From Litoreibacter albidus (lineage in GTDB: Bacteria; Pseudomonadota; Alphaproteobacteria; Rhodobacterales; Rhodobacteraceae): a stretch of DNA of 64,000 nt. A model generated the notes under the pieces. That model saw only the letters and a list, made by a program, of their open reading frames with translations, was not told the DNA's origin and did not search any database. The stretch covers positions 126,501-190,500 of the forward strand of contig NZ_FNOI01000001.1 of the NCBI RefSeq assembly GCF_900107015.1. The letters run 5' to 3'. Positions 25,832-36,257 of this stretch are shown piece after piece. The first letter of the stretch is position 1; every line of letters starts with the position of its first letter. The position numbers and the translations under genes were made by a program.

Positions 25832-27051
25832 TCGCGCCGACGCTTCGTGACGATTTTCTAAGCAGTATCGCACCGGACGGGGTGCTTGGCGTCGCCGTGT
25901 CCGGCGGCGGTGATAGCATGGGGCTGCTGCATCTGTTGCTGCGCGCGGGCGTTTCGCTGGCGGCGGCGACGGTGAACCACAACCAGCGCGAAGAAGCCGC
26001 CGCAGAGGCTGATGCTGTCGCTGCGTTTTGTGCAGGTCACGGCGTGCCGCATGAGGTGTTGCAGTGGCGCTGGGACGGGCAGGGCAACTTCCAAGATCAG
26101 GCGCGGCGTGGGCGCTACGGCTTGCTCGCGCAATGGGCTGTGCGGGCGGGCGTGGACGCTGTGGCGCTTGGGCACACGGGCGACGACAACATAGAGACGT
26201 TCCTGATGGGGCTATCACGGGGGGCTGGATTAGACGGGCTGTCAGGGATGCGGCCCGAGTTCATCTATGACGGCGTCCGCTTTTGTCGCCCGCTACTAGA
26301 TACGCGCCGCAGCGATTTGCGCGATATGTTGCGGGAGGCGGGGGTATCGTGGAGCGATGACCCAAGCAACGACGACCCGAGTTACCACCGCATTCAGGTG
26401 CGCCAAAACATGGATGCGTTGGCGGCGGCGGGCATCTTGCCAGAGCAGGTTTTGGCATCTTTAGGAAACCTGCAAGCCACCCGCCGCGATGTGAACGCGG
26501 ACCTTGCCCGCGCGGTGCAAGGCCGGTTCAAGATAGACCGTGGCGATCTGTGTTTTGATGCGGAATGGGTCGGGGATATCTCGCCTGAGTCGCAACGCAG
26601 GCTGTTGAATTGCGCCTTGCAGTTCGTTGCGGGGCGGGAGTACCCGCCGCGCGGTAGCAAGCTGGGGCGGGTTTTGGCGGATTTGCGCCAGAAATCACAG
26701 CTTCACGGCTGCGTCATATACGCCAATGACGGCCTGCTACGTGTGGGACGTGAATACGGTGTAATTGCTGACCTTCGCGCCCCCTCCAAGGGTCTTTGGG
26801 ATGGTCGCTGGCGGGCGGACGGCCCCCATAGTGACACCACCGAAATGCGCGCGTTGGGTGAAGCAGGCTTGGCTCAATGGGGCGGTGACTGGCGGGACAT
26901 AGGGTTGCCGCGCCACGCGGTTTTGGCGCTTGCGTCCGTGTGGGATGGCGACGCGCTTTGTGCCGCGCCACTGCACGGATTGTCGGACGATTGGCATCTG
27001 GAGCTGAAACAGAGTGACGATGCGTACATAGAGTTTGTTTTATCGCATTGA
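25828..27051 (+). CDS. tilS: tRNA(Ile)-lysidine synthase TilS
   Basis: A 407-residue enzyme read from GTG overlapping the ybgF stop by four bases. The PP-loop motif is SGGGDS at 25-30 (consensus SGGxDS), with HTGDDNIETFLM and RPLLDTRRSDLRDML as further TilS signatures. It adds lysine to C34 of the tRNA-Ile CAU anticodon so that it reads AUA. The N-terminal domain spans about 1-215; the C-terminal half is less conserved, as usual. The ybgF-tilS-ftsH order is typical of Rhodobacterales. Confidence 0.93.
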   Translation: MIAPTLRDDFLSSIAPDGVLGVAVSGGGDSMGLLHLLLRAGVSLAAATVNHNQREEAAAEADAVAAFCAGHGVPHEVLQWRWDGQGNFQDQARRGRYGLLAQWAVRAGVDAVALGHTGDDNIETFLMGLSRGAGLDGLSGMRPEFIYDGVRFCRPLLDTRRSDLRDMLREAGVSWSDDPSNDDPSYHRIQVRQNMDALAAAGILPEQVLASLGNLQATRRDVNADLARAVQGRFKIDRGDLCFDAEWVGDISPESQRRLLNCALQFVAGREYPPRGSKLGRVLADLRQKSQLHGCVIYANDGLLRVGREYGVIADLRAPSKGLWDGRWRADGPHSDTTEMRALGEAGLAQWGGDWRDIGLPRHAVLALASVWDGDALCAAPLHGLSDDWHLELKQSDDAYIEFVLSH

Positions 27052-27140
27052 ACCTGCGCCACTTATCCCTATTTTAACACCAAGGGCTGTAAGCGACGTA
27101 AGTGTCTGCGTCGAAGCCGAGCTGATTTAGGAGATTTCCC

Positions 27141-29060
27141 TTGGGCAACGCGAGAAACATCGCTTTCTGGGTCGTATTGTTTTTACTGATCCTCGCTCTT
27201 TTCAACTTGTTCAACGGCGGTCAAACCGCAGCTGACTCCCGCACGATCCCTTACTCCGATTTTATCGAGCGGGTTGAGGCGGGCGACGTGAGCAAAGTTA
27301 CGTTGGACGGCGAAAACATCATCATCCAATCCGGCAGTGAGCGGTACACCACGATCAAGCCAACCGGCGTTGATGTGACCCCCGTGTTGCTGGAAAACAA
27401 AGTGGCGGTTGAGGCCAAGAGCCAAGAGCAAAACGGTATTCTCGCCTATGTTGGCACGTTGCTGCCATTCCTTGTCATCATCGGTATCTGGATTTTCTTC
27501 ATGAACCGGATGCAAGGCGGCGGCAAAGGCGGGGCGATGGGCTTCGGTAAATCCAAGGCTAAGTTGCTGACCGAAAAGCAAGGCCGCGTCACATTCGACG
27601 ACGTCGCCGGCATCGACGAGGCGAAAGACGATCTGGAAGAGATCGTAGAGTTCCTGCGCAACCCGCAAAAATTCAGCCGTTTGGGCGGTAAGATCCCTAA
27701 AGGCGCATTGCTGGTGGGCCCTCCGGGCACTGGTAAAACGCTGCTGGCGCGTGCTGTTGCTGGTGAAGCTGGCGTGCCGTTCTTCACCATTTCCGGTTCC
27801 GATTTTGTGGAAATGTTCGTTGGTGTTGGTGCCTCGCGCGTTCGTGATATGTTTGAACAGGCGAAGAAAAACGCGCCTTGCATCGTGTTCATTGACGAGA
27901 TCGACGCTGTTGGCCGCTCCCGCGGGGCGGGTTACGGCGGCGGCAACGATGAGCGTGAGCAAACGTTGAACCAACTGCTGGTTGAGATGGACGGCTTCGA
28001 GGCCAACGAAGGCATCATCATCGTCGCCGCGACCAACCGGCCGGATGTTCTGGACCCCGCGCTGCTCCGCCCGGGCCGTTTTGACCGCCAAGTTCAAGTG
28101 CCGAACCCCGACATTAAGGGCCGTGAGAAAATCCTGCGCGTGCATGCGCGTAAGGTGCCACTGGGGCCGGATGTCGATCTGCGCATCATCGCCCGTGGCT
28201 CCCCCGGTTTTTCGGGGGCCGATCTGGCGAACCTTGTGAACGAATCCGCGCTTATGGCAGCCCGCGTCGGCCGTCGCTTTGTGACAATGGAAGATTTCGA
28301 GAGCGCAAAAGACAAGGTCATGATGGGGGCGGAGCGTCGTTCCATGGTGATGACCGAGGACGAAAAAGCGCTGACAGCATACCACGAGGCTGGTCACGCG
28401 ATTGTGGGCCTGAACGTGCCGCAGCATGACCCGATCCACAAGGCGACGATTATTCCACGTGGCCGTGCCCTTGGTCTGGTGATGAGCCTGCCGGAACGTG
28501 ACCAACTGTCTGTGTCGCGCACCAAATACACCTCCAAAATCGCTATGGCGATGGGTGGTAAGGTTGCGGAGGAGCTGAAATTCGGCCCCGAAAACGTGAC
28601 CTCCGGCGCGACGTCCGACATCCAACAGGTGTCGAAAATTGCACGGGCTATGGTGACGCAGTTTGGCTTCTCCGAGGAGTTGGGTCACGTTGACTACGCC
28701 AACGAGCAGCAATCGCATTTGGGATCTTACAGTGGTGGCACCAGCCATTCGCAAGAGACCCAGAAGATCATCGACCAGAAGGTCAAAGAGCTGATCGACG
28801 AGGGCTACCAGACGGCGAAACGCATCCTGACCGAGAAAAACGAGGAGTGGGAACGGCTGGCGCAGGGCCTGCTGGAGTACGAGACGCTGACTGGTTCAGA
28901 GATCAACAAAGTGATTTCGGGGCAACCGCTGAACCGTGGTGACGACGAGGAAGACGACACGCCCGATAGCGGCACAACCTCCGTGGCCGCGATCCCGAAG
29001 ACGCGCAAAACCAAGACGCCGAAATCTGATGGCGGGATGGAGCCTAAGCCGTCGTCCTAA
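27141..29060 (+). CDS. ftsH: ATP-dependent zinc metalloprotease FtsH
   Basis: A 639-residue membrane protease with start codon TTG (27141), preceded by TAGGAGATTTCCC. Two transmembrane helices (about 5-25 and 105-125) flank a periplasmic domain. Walker A GPPGTGKT is at 193-200, Walker [11 protein letters not shown] near 250, SRH region near 305-320 and zinc site HEAGH at 415-419. The C-terminal tail after residue 605 is hydrophilic and repetitive in charge. It degrades unneeded membrane and regulatory proteins. A strong terminator follows. Confidence 0.97.
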   Translation: MGNARNIAFWVVLFLLILALFNLFNGGQTAADSRTIPYSDFIERVEAGDVSKVTLDGENIIIQSGSERYTTIKPTGVDVTPVLLENKVAVEAKSQEQNGILAYVGTLLPFLVIIGIWIFFMNRMQGGGKGGAMGFGKSKAKLLTEKQGRVTFDDVAGIDEAKDDLEEIVEFLRNPQKFSRLGGKIPKGALLVGPPGTGKTLLARAVAGEAGVPFFTISGSDFVEMFVGVGASRVRDMFEQAKKNAPCIVFIDEIDAVGRSRGAGYGGGNDEREQTLNQLLVEMDGFEANEGIIIVAATNRPDVLDPALLRPGRFDRQVQVPNPDIKGREKILRVHARKVPLGPDVDLRIIARGSPGFSGADLANLVNESALMAARVGRRFVTMEDFESAKDKVMMGAERRSMVMTEDEKALTAYHEAGHAIVGLNVPQHDPIHKATIIPRGRALGLVMSLPERDQLSVSRTKYTSKIAMAMGGKVAEELKFGPENVTSGATSDIQQVSKIARAMVTQFGFSEELGHVDYANEQQSHLGSYSGGTSHSQETQKIIDQKVKELIDEGYQTAKRILTEKNEEWERLAQGLLEYETLTGSEINKVISGQPLNRGDDEEDDTPDSGTTSVAAIPKTRKTKTPKSDGGMEPKPSS

Positions 29061-29084
29061 GGCTGAGCGTATCGCGCAAAGATT

Positions 29085-29114
29085 AAAACGCCCCGCCATT
29101 TGGTGGGGCGTTTT
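29085..29114 (+). terminator. ftsH terminator
   Basis: AAAACGCCCCGCCA (29085-29098) pairs with TGGTGGGGCGTTTT (29101-29114) with one G-T pair and a short loop; the 3' arm itself ends in TTTT. The symmetrical A/T flanks would let it work on both strands. Confidence 0.9.
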
Positions 29115-29204
29115 CATTTGTAGCAGAGCGTTGTTTTGCGTGACTGGACGTCCCGTGCGTCGATGGCGCATGCTCTGCGGATCACCAACCCGAAGGACCA
29201 CCTG

Positions 29205-29798
29205 ATGCCGGCATTGATCAAAACAAAACACGTTGGAAAAATTGTTTGGCTGGGGGTGGTGTCCGATCGGGCAGCGGCGCTGCGCTCCGCCGCAGTGACA
29301 GAACTTGCGGCCACATTTGACGGGCTGGAGGGGGAGGACCACGGCGGGGCCATGCGGCCCTCTTGCAGTCGTGTGCGTACGCAGTACCCGAAGGGCACCG
29401 TGATCAGGAACACCCGCCAGATTTGCGTGGTCTCGGCGGAGGAGATGGCCGCCGTTGCCGCCGAGATGGGCGTCGAGGTGTTCAACCCCGAATGGTGCGG
29501 CGCGAACATTGTCGTTGAAGGGCTGCCCGATTTCACCCACCTGCCGCCGTCCTCGCGGTTGCAGATGTCGGATGGAACCACTTTGACTGTCGACATGGAA
29601 AACCAGCCTTGCCACCTGCCAGCGCCCGTTATCGACGAAGACGCACCGGGCCACGGGCGGGCATTTAAACAGGCGGCGAAAGGGCGACGGGGCGTCACCG
29701 CATGGGTGGAGCGCGAGGGCACCCTGCGCGTGGGGGACAGCGTGACGCTGCATATTCCGGCGCAGCGGGCATGGCGCGGTGAAGGTCCGACTGTCTAG
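29205..29798 (+). CDS. MOSC domain protein
   Basis: A 197-residue protein with a single MOSC domain (MPALIKTKHVGKIVWLG, then RNTRQICVVSAEEMAAV, VEVFNPEWCGANIVVEGL, and ENQPCHLPAPVI carrying the conserved Cys). MOSC domains bind the molybdenum cofactor and carry a sulfur to it, or reduce N-hydroxylated compounds with partners. The start at 29205 has GAAGGA upstream; the frame stays open further back but lacks a ribosome site. It is a stand-alone gene after the ftsH terminator. It may use the molybdenum imported by ModABC elsewhere in this window (inference). Confidence 0.85.
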   Translation: MPALIKTKHVGKIVWLGVVSDRAAALRSAAVTELAATFDGLEGEDHGGAMRPSCSRVRTQYPKGTVIRNTRQICVVSAEEMAAVAAEMGVEVFNPEWCGANIVVEGLPDFTHLPPSSRLQMSDGTTLTVDMENQPCHLPAPVIDEDAPGHGRAFKQAAKGRRGVTAWVEREGTLRVGDSVTLHIPAQRAWRGEGPTV

Positions 29799-29974
29799 GC
29801 AGAGGCCCCCTATTCGCAACGCCTGTTTCCCATCTGAAACCCTGAAGGCGGGTGAGGCCGATTCCGGCCCCATAAATGTCGGAAATGCGGGATGCGACGC
29901 GCGGTGACCCCGATATAGGCGAAGGGACACAATCGCGCCGCCCGCGTATTTGCGACGGCCAAGGGGAGACAACC

Positions 29975-31651
29975 ATGAGTTTCAAGACCGATATCGAGAT
30001 TGCCCGCGAGGCCTCCAAACGCCCGATCCAAGAAATTGGAGCCAAGCTGGGCATCCCAACAGAGGACCTGCTGCCATTTGGCCACGACAAGGCAAAGGTA
30101 TCGGCAGACTTCATCGCGGCGCAGCGCGGCAAGAAGGATGGCAAACTGATCCTCGTGACGGCGATCAACCCGACGCCAGCCGGTGAAGGCAAGACGACCA
30201 CGACAGTGGGGCTGGGCGATGGCCTGAACGCGATCGGCAAGAACGCGGCGATCTGTATTCGCGAGGCGTCGCTTGGCCCGTGTTTCGGGATGAAGGGCGG
30301 GGCCGCTGGCGGTGGCTACGCGCAAGTCGTGCCGATGGAAGAAATGAACCTGCACTTCACGGGCGACTTCCACGCGATCACATCGGCGCACAACCTGCTG
30401 TCGGCGATGATCGACAACCATATTTACTGGGGTAACGAGCTGGAAATCGACGAGCGCCGCGTCGTCTGGAAGCGCGTGCTTGATATGAACGACCGCGCGT
30501 TGCGCGACTGTGTGACGTCGCTGGGCGGCGTGGCCAACGGCTTCCCGCGTCAAACCGGTTTCGACATCACTGTGGCGTCCGAGGTTATGGCAATCTTGTG
30601 CCTCGCGCTGGATCTGGATGACCTGCAAAAGCGTCTGGGTGACATCATTGTGGCGTACCGCCGCGACCGCTCCCCTATCTATTGCCGTGATATCAAAGCC
30701 GACGGCGCGATGACCGTGCTGTTGCAGCAGGCTATGCAGCCGAACCTTGTGCAAACGCTGGAGAACAACCCTGCGTTCGTTCACGGCGGCCCGTTCGCCA
30801 ACATCGCGCATGGCTGTAACTCCGTCGTGGCAACCACGACCGCTCTGAAGCTGGCGGATTACGTGGTCACGGAAGCGGGCTTCGGGGCCGACCTTGGCGC
30901 CGAGAAGTTCATGAACATCAAGTGCCGCAAAGCCGGATTGGCACCAGACTGCGTGGTGCTGGTGGCGACTGTGCGCGCCATGAAAATGAATGGCGGCGTG
31001 GCGAAGGCAGATCTGGGCGACGAAAACGTTGACGCTGTTAAAGCAGGCTGCGCGAACCTTGGCCGCCATATCGAGAACGTCAAATCCTTCGGCGTGCCGG
31101 TTGTCGTGGGCATCAACCACTTCTCCGGCGACTCCGATGCGGAGGTTGCGGCGGTAGTTGACTATGTTGAAGGTCAGGGATCGGAAGCGATTTTGTGCAA
31201 ACACTGGGCGCATGGGTCCGAAGGGATCAAGGAACTGGCAACCCGCGTGGCGGAAATCGCGGACAGCGGCGCATCGCAATTTGCCCCGCTTTATGCCGAC
31301 GACTTGAGCCTGATGGAGAAGATCGAAACCATCGCCAAGCGCATCTACCGTGCTGACGAAGTGCTGGCGGACAAGAAAATCCGCGATCAGCTTCGCCAGT
31401 GGGAAGAGGCTGGCTACGGCAACCTGCCGGTGTGTATGGCAAAGACGCAATACTCGTTCTCGACCGACCCGAACCTGCGCGGCGCGCCGGTCGGGCACTC
31501 CTTGCCGGTGCGCGAAGTGCGCTTGTCTGCGGGGGCCGGTTTTGTGGTCGTCGTCTGCGGCGAGATCATGACTATGCCGGGCCTACCACGGGTGCCATCC
31601 GCCGAAGCGATCATGCTGAACGACGCGGGCGAAATCGAAGGCCTGTTCTAG
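29975..31651 (+). CDS. fhs: Formate--tetrahydrofolate ligase
   Basis: A 558-residue enzyme of standard length. The P-loop-like [13 protein letters not shown] is near 65-77; other signatures are [24 protein letters not shown] and [15 protein letters not shown]. It makes 10-formyl-THF from formate, THF and ATP. The ATG at 29975 follows AAGGGGAGACAACC; an upstream in-frame start would add 33 residues without family similarity. folD follows and together they interconvert formate with methylene-THF, a common arrangement in marine Rhodobacterales that oxidise methylated compounds. Confidence 0.97.
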   Translation: MSFKTDIEIAREASKRPIQEIGAKLGIPTEDLLPFGHDKAKVSADFIAAQRGKKDGKLILVTAINPTPAGEGKTTTTVGLGDGLNAIGKNAAICIREASLGPCFGMKGGAAGGGYAQVVPMEEMNLHFTGDFHAITSAHNLLSAMIDNHIYWGNELEIDERRVVWKRVLDMNDRALRDCVTSLGGVANGFPRQTGFDITVASEVMAILCLALDLDDLQKRLGDIIVAYRRDRSPIYCRDIKADGAMTVLLQQAMQPNLVQTLENNPAFVHGGPFANIAHGCNSVVATTTALKLADYVVTEAGFGADLGAEKFMNIKCRKAGLAPDCVVLVATVRAMKMNGGVAKADLGDENVDAVKAGCANLGRHIENVKSFGVPVVVGINHFSGDSDAEVAAVVDYVEGQGSEAILCKHWAHGSEGIKELATRVAEIADSGASQFAPLYADDLSLMEKIETIAKRIYRADEVLADKKIRDQLRQWEEAGYGNLPVCMAKTQYSFSTDPNLRGAPVGHSLPVREVRLSAGAGFVVVVCGEIMTMPGLPRVPSAEAIMLNDAGEIEGLF

Positions 31652-31741
31652 GGCGACAGTTTGGGCGCGGCGGTGGTGAAAGCCGCCGCGCCCGTGCTAT
31701 GGGCGGACAAGAAAATTTTCAATAACGATGGAGAAGACGGC

Positions 31742-32644
31742 ATGAGCGCACAAGTTATCGACGGGAAAGCGTTTGCAGCCAAGGTGCGCGCGCAGGTCGC
31801 GACCGAAGTGGGTAAACTGGCGACGGAGCATGATCTGGTGCCGGGCTTGGCCGTTGTTCTGGTGGGCGAAGACCCAGCCAGCCAAGTGTATGTGCGCTCC
31901 AAGGGGAAAATGACCGTTGAGGTAGGGATGAAGTCGGTGGAGCATCGTCTGGACGATGACACCACCGAAGCGGCGCTGCTGGATGTGATCAAATCCCTGA
32001 ACGAAGACCCGACTATTCACGGCATTCTGGTGCAACTCCCGTTGCCCAAGCATCTGAACGAAGACTTGGTGATCGGCTCTATCGACCCCGCCAAGGACGT
32101 GGACGGGTTCCATATCTCCAACGTGGGGCTGCTGGGGACGGGGCAAAAGTCCATGGTGCCCTGCACGCCTTTGGGATGCTTGATGATGCTGCGGGATCAT
32201 CACGGGTCGCTGTCGGGCATGGATGCCGTTGTCATCGGGCGTTCCAACATCGTGGGCAAGCCGATGGCGCAGCTTTTGCTAGGCGATAGCTGCACCGTGA
32301 CCATCGCGCACTCGCGCACCAAGGATTTGCCGGATGTTGTTCGCCGCGCGGATATTGTTGTGGCAGCCGTTGGCCGCCCCGAGATGGTGCCGGGCGACTG
32401 GATCAAGCCGGGGGCGACGGTGATTGACGTGGGCATTAACCGTTTGGACGCGCCAGAAAAAGGCGAGGGCAAGACCCGCCTTGTGGGCGACGTGCATTAC
32501 GAAAGTGCGGCTGCGGTTGCGGGCGCGATCACACCCGTTCCGGGCGGTGTTGGCCCGATGACGATTGCCTGCCTGTTGGCCAACACGCTGACAGCGTGCT
32601 GCCGCGCAAATGGCCTGCCGGAGCCGGAAGGGCTGACCGCCTAA
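31742..32644 (+). CDS. folD: Methylene-THF dehydrogenase/cyclohydrolase FolD
   Basis: A 300-residue bifunctional enzyme. QVYVRSKGK holds the catalytic Lys of the Tyr-x3-Lys motif (residues near 52-56), with ILVQLPLP, the GRSNIVGKP nucleotide-binding loop and the C-terminal [14 protein letters not shown]. It converts 5,10-methylene-THF to 10-formyl-THF with NADP. Start at 31742 follows GGAGAAGACGGC. The upstream 90 bases after fhs contain no terminator, so the two genes are probably one operon. Confidence 0.96.
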   Translation: MSAQVIDGKAFAAKVRAQVATEVGKLATEHDLVPGLAVVLVGEDPASQVYVRSKGKMTVEVGMKSVEHRLDDDTTEAALLDVIKSLNEDPTIHGILVQLPLPKHLNEDLVIGSIDPAKDVDGFHISNVGLLGTGQKSMVPCTPLGCLMMLRDHHGSLSGMDAVVIGRSNIVGKPMAQLLLGDSCTVTIAHSRTKDLPDVVRRADIVVAAVGRPEMVPGDWIKPGATVIDVGINRLDAPEKGEGKTRLVGDVHYESAAAVAGAITPVPGGVGPMTIACLLANTLTACCRANGLPEPEGLTA

Positions 32645-32661
32645 CTTGCCACAATTTTGCC

Positions 32662-32690
32662 TTACAGGGCGGCCATGCGCTGCCCTGTAA
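32662..32690. terminator. Convergent hairpin between folD and the ATPase gene
   Basis: TTACAGGGCGGC (32662-32673) pairs with GCTGCCCTGTAA (32679-32690), leaving a five-base loop and one G-T pair. It sits in the 46-base gap between two converging genes and would stop transcription from either side. Confidence 0.75.
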
Positions 32691-34007
32691 TTAGTGCTTA
32701 ATCTCTTCGTCGATCACATACATGTTGGCCCATGCGCGGTCGATCAGTTCGGGCGTCATCTGGTTCGGGATGCCCTCATACTCGCAAACGGCGATCATCT
32801 GGTCGATCAGGAAGTTCGCGTGATAGTTGGCGTAGACGTTGTCGATGCCGGGGTAACGGACTTTTAGCAGGTGGATGAGGGCGTCCTCGTTCAGAGGCAT
32901 TTTCTTCTTCTTGGCGACCATAGCGAAGACCTTCAGAAATTCTTCCTGCGTGGGGCCGTCAATCTTGATCTTGAAGAAAATCCGGCGCAAAGCCGCGCCA
33001 TCAAACATTTCATTCGGGTGGAAGTTGGTCGAGAAAATCACGAGCGTGTCGAAGGGCACTTCGAACTTTTCACCAGATTGCAGGGCCAAGATGTCGTACT
33101 CCGCCTCCATAGGAACAATCCATCGGTTGATCAGCGCCTGTGGGGGCTCTTCCTGCCGCCCAAGGTCATCCACGATAAAGACGCCGCCGGTCGCTTTTAG
33201 CTGAAGCGAGGCTTGGTAGGTGCGCGATGTGGCGTTGTAGTTCAGGTCGAGCATGCTGAGCATCAACTCACCACCAGTCATAACGGTGGGGCGCTCGCAC
33301 ATCAGATAGCGCTTGTCATAGCGGTTGTCCGTGCGGCGCAAAGAGGAGCCGACTTCGGTCGCCTCCGGCGCGATAGGGGTGTGCACAATCGGATCAAAGA
33401 GCGTCACAACTTGTCCAGCATATTCAATGCATTGCGGGATGTAAATCATATCCCCTAAGGCATCGCGGATACCGTTGGAGATGGCGGATTTACCGTTTCC
33501 GGGAGGGCCATAGAGCAGGATGGAGCGGCCCGAACTAACGGCGGGGCCCAGATCATCGAGCAGGTTATCGGGCAGAATGAGGTGCCCCATGTTCGACAAA
33601 AGCTTCTCGCGGGTGATCTGGATGTTGCGGACCGACTGGCGCTTCACCTGCTCTTTATACATGCTGAGCGGGACGGGCAGGGCGCCGTAGTATTCCGATT
33701 GCGACAGCGCGTCCAAGGCGCGCGATTTGCCGGCATCGGACAGCTGGAACGCCATCTCAGAGCCGGAACCTGCGTGCAGGGTGCCTTGCGCCTCGATCAG
33801 TTTTTGCTCGCGTGCGATTTCGACCAGTTGCTGGGTCAACCCAAGGGACAGGCAGATGGCTTCGGACATGTCGGAAACATGTTCCAAGTTTTTGCGGAAA
33901 ATTGTTTTCAACAAAATATCGCGCATCATAACGATGCTAAGACCGGTGTCTTTCAACGACTTTGGGGAGGCCGGTGCCTGAACGCCCGTGGTTGTCTGTA
34001 TATTCAT
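32691..34007 (-). CDS. AAA-type ATPase at the edge of the tad locus
   Basis: A 438-residue soluble ATPase. Walker A GPPGNGKS at 167-174, Walker B VFIVDD near 276-281, sensor-1 FSTN near 325-328 and an Arg-rich RRIFFKIKIDGP segment further on. The N-terminal 150 residues include MMRDILLKTIF and RQSVRNIQITREKLLSNMGHLIL, perhaps a winged helix plus linker. I recall this family next to tad pilus genes in Rhodobacterales and Rhizobiales, where it is called simply ATPase. It is not CpaF; it may act on regulation or on remodelling (inference). No close neighbour on its strand, with an AT-rich promoter gap of 150 bases. Confidence 0.8.
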   Translation of the reverse strand: MNIQTTTGVQAPASPKSLKDTGLSIVMMRDILLKTIFRKNLEHVSDMSEAICLSLGLTQQLVEIAREQKLIEAQGTLHAGSGSEMAFQLSDAGKSRALDALSQSEYYGALPVPLSMYKEQVKRQSVRNIQITREKLLSNMGHLILPDNLLDDLGPAVSSGRSILLYGPPGNGKSAISNGIRDALGDMIYIPQCIEYAGQVVTLFDPIVHTPIAPEATEVGSSLRRTDNRYDKRYLMCERPTVMTGGELMLSMLDLNYNATSRTYQASLQLKATGGVFIVDDLGRQEEPPQALINRWIVPMEAEYDILALQSGEKFEVPFDTLVIFSTNFHPNEMFDGAALRRIFFKIKIDGPTQEEFLKVFAMVAKKKKMPLNEDALIHLLKVRYPGIDNVYANYHANFLIDQMIAVCEYEGIPNQMTPELIDRAWANMYVIDEEIKH

Positions 34008-34157
34008 GTGCTCTGCCCTGTGTGCCGAGTTTCCGGCATCCTTTCGCCTAGTTTACCAATTTCAAGCTGTCCAAACAACAAAAACGATCCTGCTTCTAAA
34101 ACCGGTTGCGCTGCGGTAGCTTTGCCCAAAATCAACGCCGCCATTTTAGAGCGGGAC

Positions 34158-35777
34158 ATGGGGACGATGCATATGGACAACGGTTTGGATAAGTCCGGAG
34201 CAAGGCTTTTTCTTGTTTATTTATTAGGATTGGTCGCGCTGATGGGGGGCATGGCCCTCGCGAAGGGCGGGCTTTATGTGGACCGGCACGAGGGCGACAC
34301 GCTCCATCTCACCGAGATCGTGATGCGCATGGCCCAAGGGCAATGGCCGCATGTGGATTTCGTGACGCCTTTGGGCGTGCTTGGATTCCTGCCAATTGTT
34401 GCCTTCGTATGGCTTGGCTTCGGTATTGGCGCTGCGATTGTTTGGGCGCAGATTGCCGTGGCGCTGCTTTTGGTGCCGATGGTGTTCTGGGTGGGGCGCA
34501 GTCGCCTCAGCCGCGGCATGGCCTACGGCGTGGGCGCTTTGGTCATGATCATGACGCTGGCGATGGTCCACGGGGAGGCCGTGCCGTCACTGTCGATGTC
34601 CATGCATTACAACCGTTGGGCGTGGGCCTTTGCCTTCGTTGCGATCCTGATCGCGACGCTGGAGCCGAAGCATGCCAGCAATGCTTGGCTGGACGGGATC
34701 ATCATGGGCGTGGCGTTCAGCTTCCTTGCGATGGGAAAAATCACATATGGCGTGGCCTTCGTGCCGGGTGTCGCGGCGGCCTTGGCGATGCGCGGGCAGT
34801 GGAAAGCTATGGCGGTGGCAACGGGCGTTGTAGCGCTATTCGCGGTTGCGTTAACTCTGATTGGGGGCGTGGCCATGTGGCCCGCATATATCGCCGACCT
34901 TGCATTGGTGGCGAGTACCGACATTCGCCCCCGCGCGGGCGTTGACTTGGGCACCTTGCTGCTGGCACCGCACTACATTTTGGGCACGGCCGTGCTGTTC
35001 TTGTCGGTTGTAGTCCTGCGGCGCGGGCTGAACCCGCCTTTCGGGTTGGTGGTGATGTTGCTTGGTGTCGGGATGATCTATGTGACGTTCCAGAATTTTG
35101 GTAACGATCCGAAATGGCTGGCGCTGCTTGCGGTGATGATGCTGGCGGTGGCGCGGACGCCGCAGGTGATCGCCTTGGCCGTTGTGGCCTGCGCGTTGAT
35201 TGGGCCGTCGTTTTACAACATGGCCATCAGCCCGGCGCATCACTTCGTCGCAAAGGCAGAAGCATATGGCCCCTTGTTTGAAAGTGGGCCGCTGGCCGAA
35301 ACTCACGGAGACATTTACACCAAGAAAGAGCGTGCCAATAACATTCTGGAGCGCCACCCTGCGGTGTTTGAGAGCGAAGAGTTTGCCTACCTGAATGATC
35401 TGGCAGACCGCAGGTCGGAGCCGGAATTCCAAGGCGAGGTGCTACCGTCATGTCGCCAGGAATTGGGCATGGTTGGTGTGTCTTACGCGATTGCACGTGA
35501 TCTGGATAAGGCAGGTTTGTCGGACGGAAAATCGGTGTTCGTCGCGGATACGTTCGGCGGGTTCTGGATGTTCGGCGGCTTGGAGCCAACGGTTGGCGCG
35601 GCCCCGTGGTACTACGGGAAGTTGACGGGATACGACAACGCCGACTACCTGCTGGTGCCCACCTGTCCAACCACGCCGAGCGCGCGCAGGTCTATCTTGG
35701 CTGAGGTTGAGGCGCGCGGCGACGTCTTGGAAGAGCTGCGCCGCACGGAGCTGTATATCCTGTACGCGCGGCCTTAG
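34158..35777 (+). CDS. Polytopic membrane protein, GT-C glycosyltransferase-like
   Basis: A 539-residue protein with about ten to eleven hydrophobic helices in the first 380 residues and a soluble C-terminal part. The segment after helix 1 (YVDRHEGDTLHLTEIVMRMAQGQWPHVDFVTPLG) has acidic residues and the D..P.G pattern seen in the first loop of GT-C/ArnT-like glycosyltransferases that use polyprenyl-phosphate sugars. This is similarity of pattern only. ATGs at 34158, 34167 and 34173 are all possible starts. It stands on the opposite strand from the surrounding tad genes and overlaps the 3' end of cpaA by four bases. Given the polyprenyl-arabinose-type genes 13 kb away, it could be an acceptor-side enzyme (speculation). 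Confidence 0.5.
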   Translation: MGTMHMDNGLDKSGARLFLVYLLGLVALMGGMALAKGGLYVDRHEGDTLHLTEIVMRMAQGQWPHVDFVTPLGVLGFLPIVAFVWLGFGIGAAIVWAQIAVALLLVPMVFWVGRSRLSRGMAYGVGALVMIMTLAMVHGEAVPSLSMSMHYNRWAWAFAFVAILIATLEPKHASNAWLDGIIMGVAFSFLAMGKITYGVAFVPGVAAALAMRGQWKAMAVATGVVALFAVALTLIGGVAMWPAYIADLALVASTDIRPRAGVDLGTLLLAPHYILGTAVLFLSVVVLRRGLNPPFGLVVMLLGVGMIYVTFQNFGNDPKWLALLAVMMLAVARTPQVIALAVVACALIGPSFYNMAISPAHHFVAKAEAYGPLFESGPLAETHGDIYTKKERANNILERHPAVFESEEFAYLNDLADRRSEPEFQGEVLPSCRQELGMVGVSYAIARDLDKAGLSDGKSVFVADTFGGFWMFGGLEPTVGAAPWYYGKLTGYDNADYLLVPTCPTTPSARRSILAEVEARGDVLEELRRTELYILYARP

Positions 35778-36253
35778 AAAAAGGCGACGCGAACGAGGTA
35801 AAACACCAAAGTTAGGGACAGCGGCAGCCCCATCGGGAAGTCGCGCATGCGCTCCCAGCTCTCCCAGTTGGGCGCAAGCTTGCGCGCGCCGCTAACGCGG
35901 GCCACGCGGTGTAAAATGAAGGCCAGAATGGTCGTCACAGAGAAGATCGCCAGAACCGTCGTGATGCCGGACAAGGCCACGAAGGGGGCCATAGCGGCGG
36001 CGAACTTTGCGTCGCCCGCGCCGATGAGGCCGGTGATTGTCATCAAGAAGCCAATCACGAGAATGACCGCGAAATGCGCATAGCGCCACGCGTAGACATC
36101 GAACGGCAGGGTTACTGCACCAACTGCTGCGAAGACCACGAGCAGGGCTATAACGGCCTTGTTAGGGATCTTCATGCGGGCGAGGTCGCTCCATGCGACC
36201 CACAGACAAATGAGGGTCGCAAGGGGCAGGGCCCATAACGCAAAAGTCGTCAT
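35774..36253 (-). CDS. cpaA: Prepilin peptidase CpaA/TadV
   Basis: A 159-residue membrane protein of the A24 aspartic prepilin peptidase family, in the short CpaA/TadV form without a methylase domain. WSDLARMKIPN holds the first catalytic Asp (near residue 19) and GLIGAGDAKFAAAM the GxGD motif (near 77). About five to six helices. It cuts the leader peptide of the Flp pilins. ATG at 36253 is chosen since the longer frame begins with unrelated, proline-rich sequence. Four bases lie between it and the upstream TPR lipoprotein gene. Confidence 0.9.
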   Translation of the reverse strand: MTTFALWALPLATLICLWVAWSDLARMKIPNKAVIALLVVFAAVGAVTLPFDVYAWRYAHFAVILVIGFLMTITGLIGAGDAKFAAAMAPFVALSGITTVLAIFSVTTILAFILHRVARVSGARKLAPNWESWERMRDFPMGLPLSLTLVFYLVRVAFF

Positions 36254-36257
36254 GATC

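Noticed and set aside
27183-28754. 523-residue open frame on the minus strand inside ftsH
   Set aside because: It is antisense to a certain FtsH gene; long antisense frames are usual in GC-rich DNA and the translation has no recognisable domain.
29799-29974. Possible riboswitch ahead of fhs
   Set aside because: A GGCGAAGGGACAC stretch recalled part of the glycine riboswitch core, but the rest of the conserved core is absent.
29810-31498. 562-residue open frame on the minus strand inside fhs
   Set aside because: Antisense shadow of formate-THF ligase, with no domain and His/Arg-rich composition typical of such shadows.
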